Assembly: GCA_013215905.1 (NCBI GenBank)
Contig: JABSQI010000082.1
Span: 1-7,079, forward strand
Reading direction: 5' to 3'
Source: Legionellales bacterium
GTDB lineage: Bacteria > Pseudomonadota > Gammaproteobacteria > PIVX01
DNA: 7,079 bases
Shown here piece by piece: positions 5,990-7,079 of the stretch. The first letter of the stretch is position 1; each line of letters opens with the position of its first letter. The position numbers and the translations under genes were made by a program. The notes under the pieces are model-generated. The model ran no database searches. It was given only the letters and a program-made list of their open reading frames with translations, and had not been told where the DNA came from.

Positions 5990-7079
5990 ATGCAAGATTC
6001 ATTACCCTCAAAATATTCTCCGAAAGACATAGAAAAAAAATGGTACTCCACATGGGAAAGTAGCAATTTTTTCCAACCCTCAAATATTGGAAAACCGTAT
6101 TGTATTGTCATTCCTCCACCAAATGTTACCGGTAGTTTACATATGGGGCATGGTTTTCAACATACTATCATGGATGCTCTAACTCGTTATCATAGGATGT
6201 GCGGTTTTAAAACCCTTTGGCAGCCTGGAACAGATCATGCTGGAATCGCAACTCAAATGATTGTAGAAAAAAAACTCCTTCAACAAGGAATACATAAAGA
6301 AGATCTAGGTCGAGAAAAATTTATTGACAAAGTTTGGGATTGGAAAAATCACTCTGGAGATAACATTTCCAAACAAATTAGGCGTCTAGGAGCATCTTTG
6401 GATTGGTCTAGAGATAAATTCACTTTAGATCATGATATGTCAGAGACTGTAGAAGATATTTTTATTCAGTTATATAAAGAAAATCTTATATATAGAGGGA
6501 CAAAGCTTGTAAATTGGGATCCAGTTCTTGGTACTGCTATTTCTGATCTCGAAGTGAAAAACGAAGAAGAAAAAGGTAAAATTTGGGAGATTAAATATCC
6601 TTTCGTTGATTCAGATTTAGGGATTACTGTTGCTACAACTCGACCAGAAACATTATTTGGAGATGTAGCTATTGCTATTCACCCTGATGATGACAGGTAC
6701 AAAAAATACATAGGTAAAGAGGTATTGTTACCCCTAACAAATAGAAAAATCCCTATAATAGCTGATAATAAAATAGACAAAGAATTTGGTACCGGTTGTG
6801 TTAAAATTACACCTGCTCATGATTTTAATGATTATGAAATTGGTCTTAGCCACAATTTGGCTCCTATAAATATTTTAACTAAAGAAGCAAAGTTAAATTC
6901 GGTAGTACCAAAAAATTTACAAGGGCTTGATTGTCAGACGGCAAGAAAACTTGTGGTACAAGACTTAGAAAATCAAGGACTATTAATCAAATCTTCAGAT
7001 CATATCCATATGATCCCTAGAGGAGATCGTTCTGGGGCCATTATAGAACCACTTCTAACAGAACAGTGGTTTGTCAAAA
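5990..7079 (+). CDS. valS: Valyl-tRNA synthetase, N-terminal part (truncated by window)
   Basis: This class I synthetase charges tRNA-Val with valine in the cytoplasm and edits mischarged threonine. The window holds 363 codons of an expected roughly 900-950; the frame is open at the right edge. The ATP-binding HIGH signature appears as HMGH (51-54) after PPPNVTG (42-48), followed by WQPGTDHAGIATQ (77-89). The boundary of the inserted editing domain is marked by VNWDP (174-178) and TAISDLEV. Editing-domain motifs are TTRPET (216-221) and GTGCVKITPAHDFNDYE (267-283). The KMSKS loop lies beyond the window. Compared with the E. coli enzyme as I recall it, the stretch between INILT and ARKLVV is about 17 residues shorter, as in shorter ValRS forms. 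Translation from the ATG at 5990 has no clear Shine-Dalgarno sequence and may be coupled to holC, 12 nt upstream. Confidence 0.97.
   Translation, partial: MQDSLPSKYSPKDIEKKWYSTWESSNFFQPSNIGKPYCIVIPPPNVTGSLHMGHGFQHTIMDALTRYHRMCGFKTLWQPGTDHAGIATQMIVEKKLLQQGIHKEDLGREKFIDKVWDWKNHSGDNISKQIRRLGASLDWSRDKFTLDHDMSETVEDIFIQLYKENLIYRGTKLVNWDPVLGTAISDLEVKNEEEKGKIWEIKYPFVDSDLGITVATTRPETLFGDVAIAIHPDDDRYKKYIGKEVLLPLTNRKIPIIADNKIDKEFGTGCVKITPAHDFNDYEIGLSHNLAPINILTKEAKLNSVVPKNLQGLDCQTARKLVVQDLENQGLLIKSSDHIHMIPRGDRSGAIIEPLLTEQWFVK

Overview
The window looks like AT-rich chromosome from a gammaproteobacterium. The main evidence is the LptF/LptG pair placed divergently from holC-valS, a layout typical of Gammaproteobacteria. 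A YdgA/DUF945-type protein (mainly a gammaproteobacterial family) and a CCA-encoding tRNA-Gln close to the E. coli type agree with this. By eye about one third of the bases are G+C. Together with the loss of pepA from its usual place beside holC, this suggests a host-associated or streamlined lineage (Francisella-like, for example), but the genus cannot be fixed from this sequence alone. TAA, TAG and TGA all act as stops, so the standard bacterial code is used.

Left part (1-329): an AT-rich leader with a plausible promoter, then an intact tRNA-Gln(UUG) on the + strand. Between the tRNA and the convergent DUF945 gene lies a striking 75-nt inverted repeat with 26-nt arms. Middle (330-5403, all on the - strand, transcribed right to left): lptF, lptG (16-nt gap), a 189-nt gap, a 12-TM MFS transporter, then a DUF945 membrane-anchored protein 27 nt downstream. 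LptF and LptG are the inner-membrane subunits of the lipopolysaccharide exporter LptB2FGC. The MFS and DUF945 genes look like a second co-transcribed pair of unknown physiological role.

Right part (5404-7079): a 157-nt divergent intergenic region with a good -10 box on the lptF side and an extended -10 on the holC side, then holC (DNA polymerase III chi) and valS (valyl-tRNA synthetase), which runs off the window's end. holC-valS is a long-conserved pair of housekeeping genes.

No mobile element, CRISPR array, toxin-antitoxin or defence locus is visible, and I see no clearly new system. The most unusual items are the long inverted repeat after the tRNA, with a second hairpin that competes for one arm, the missing pepA, and two short open frames that overlap the start codons of genes lacking a clear Shine-Dalgarno sequence.
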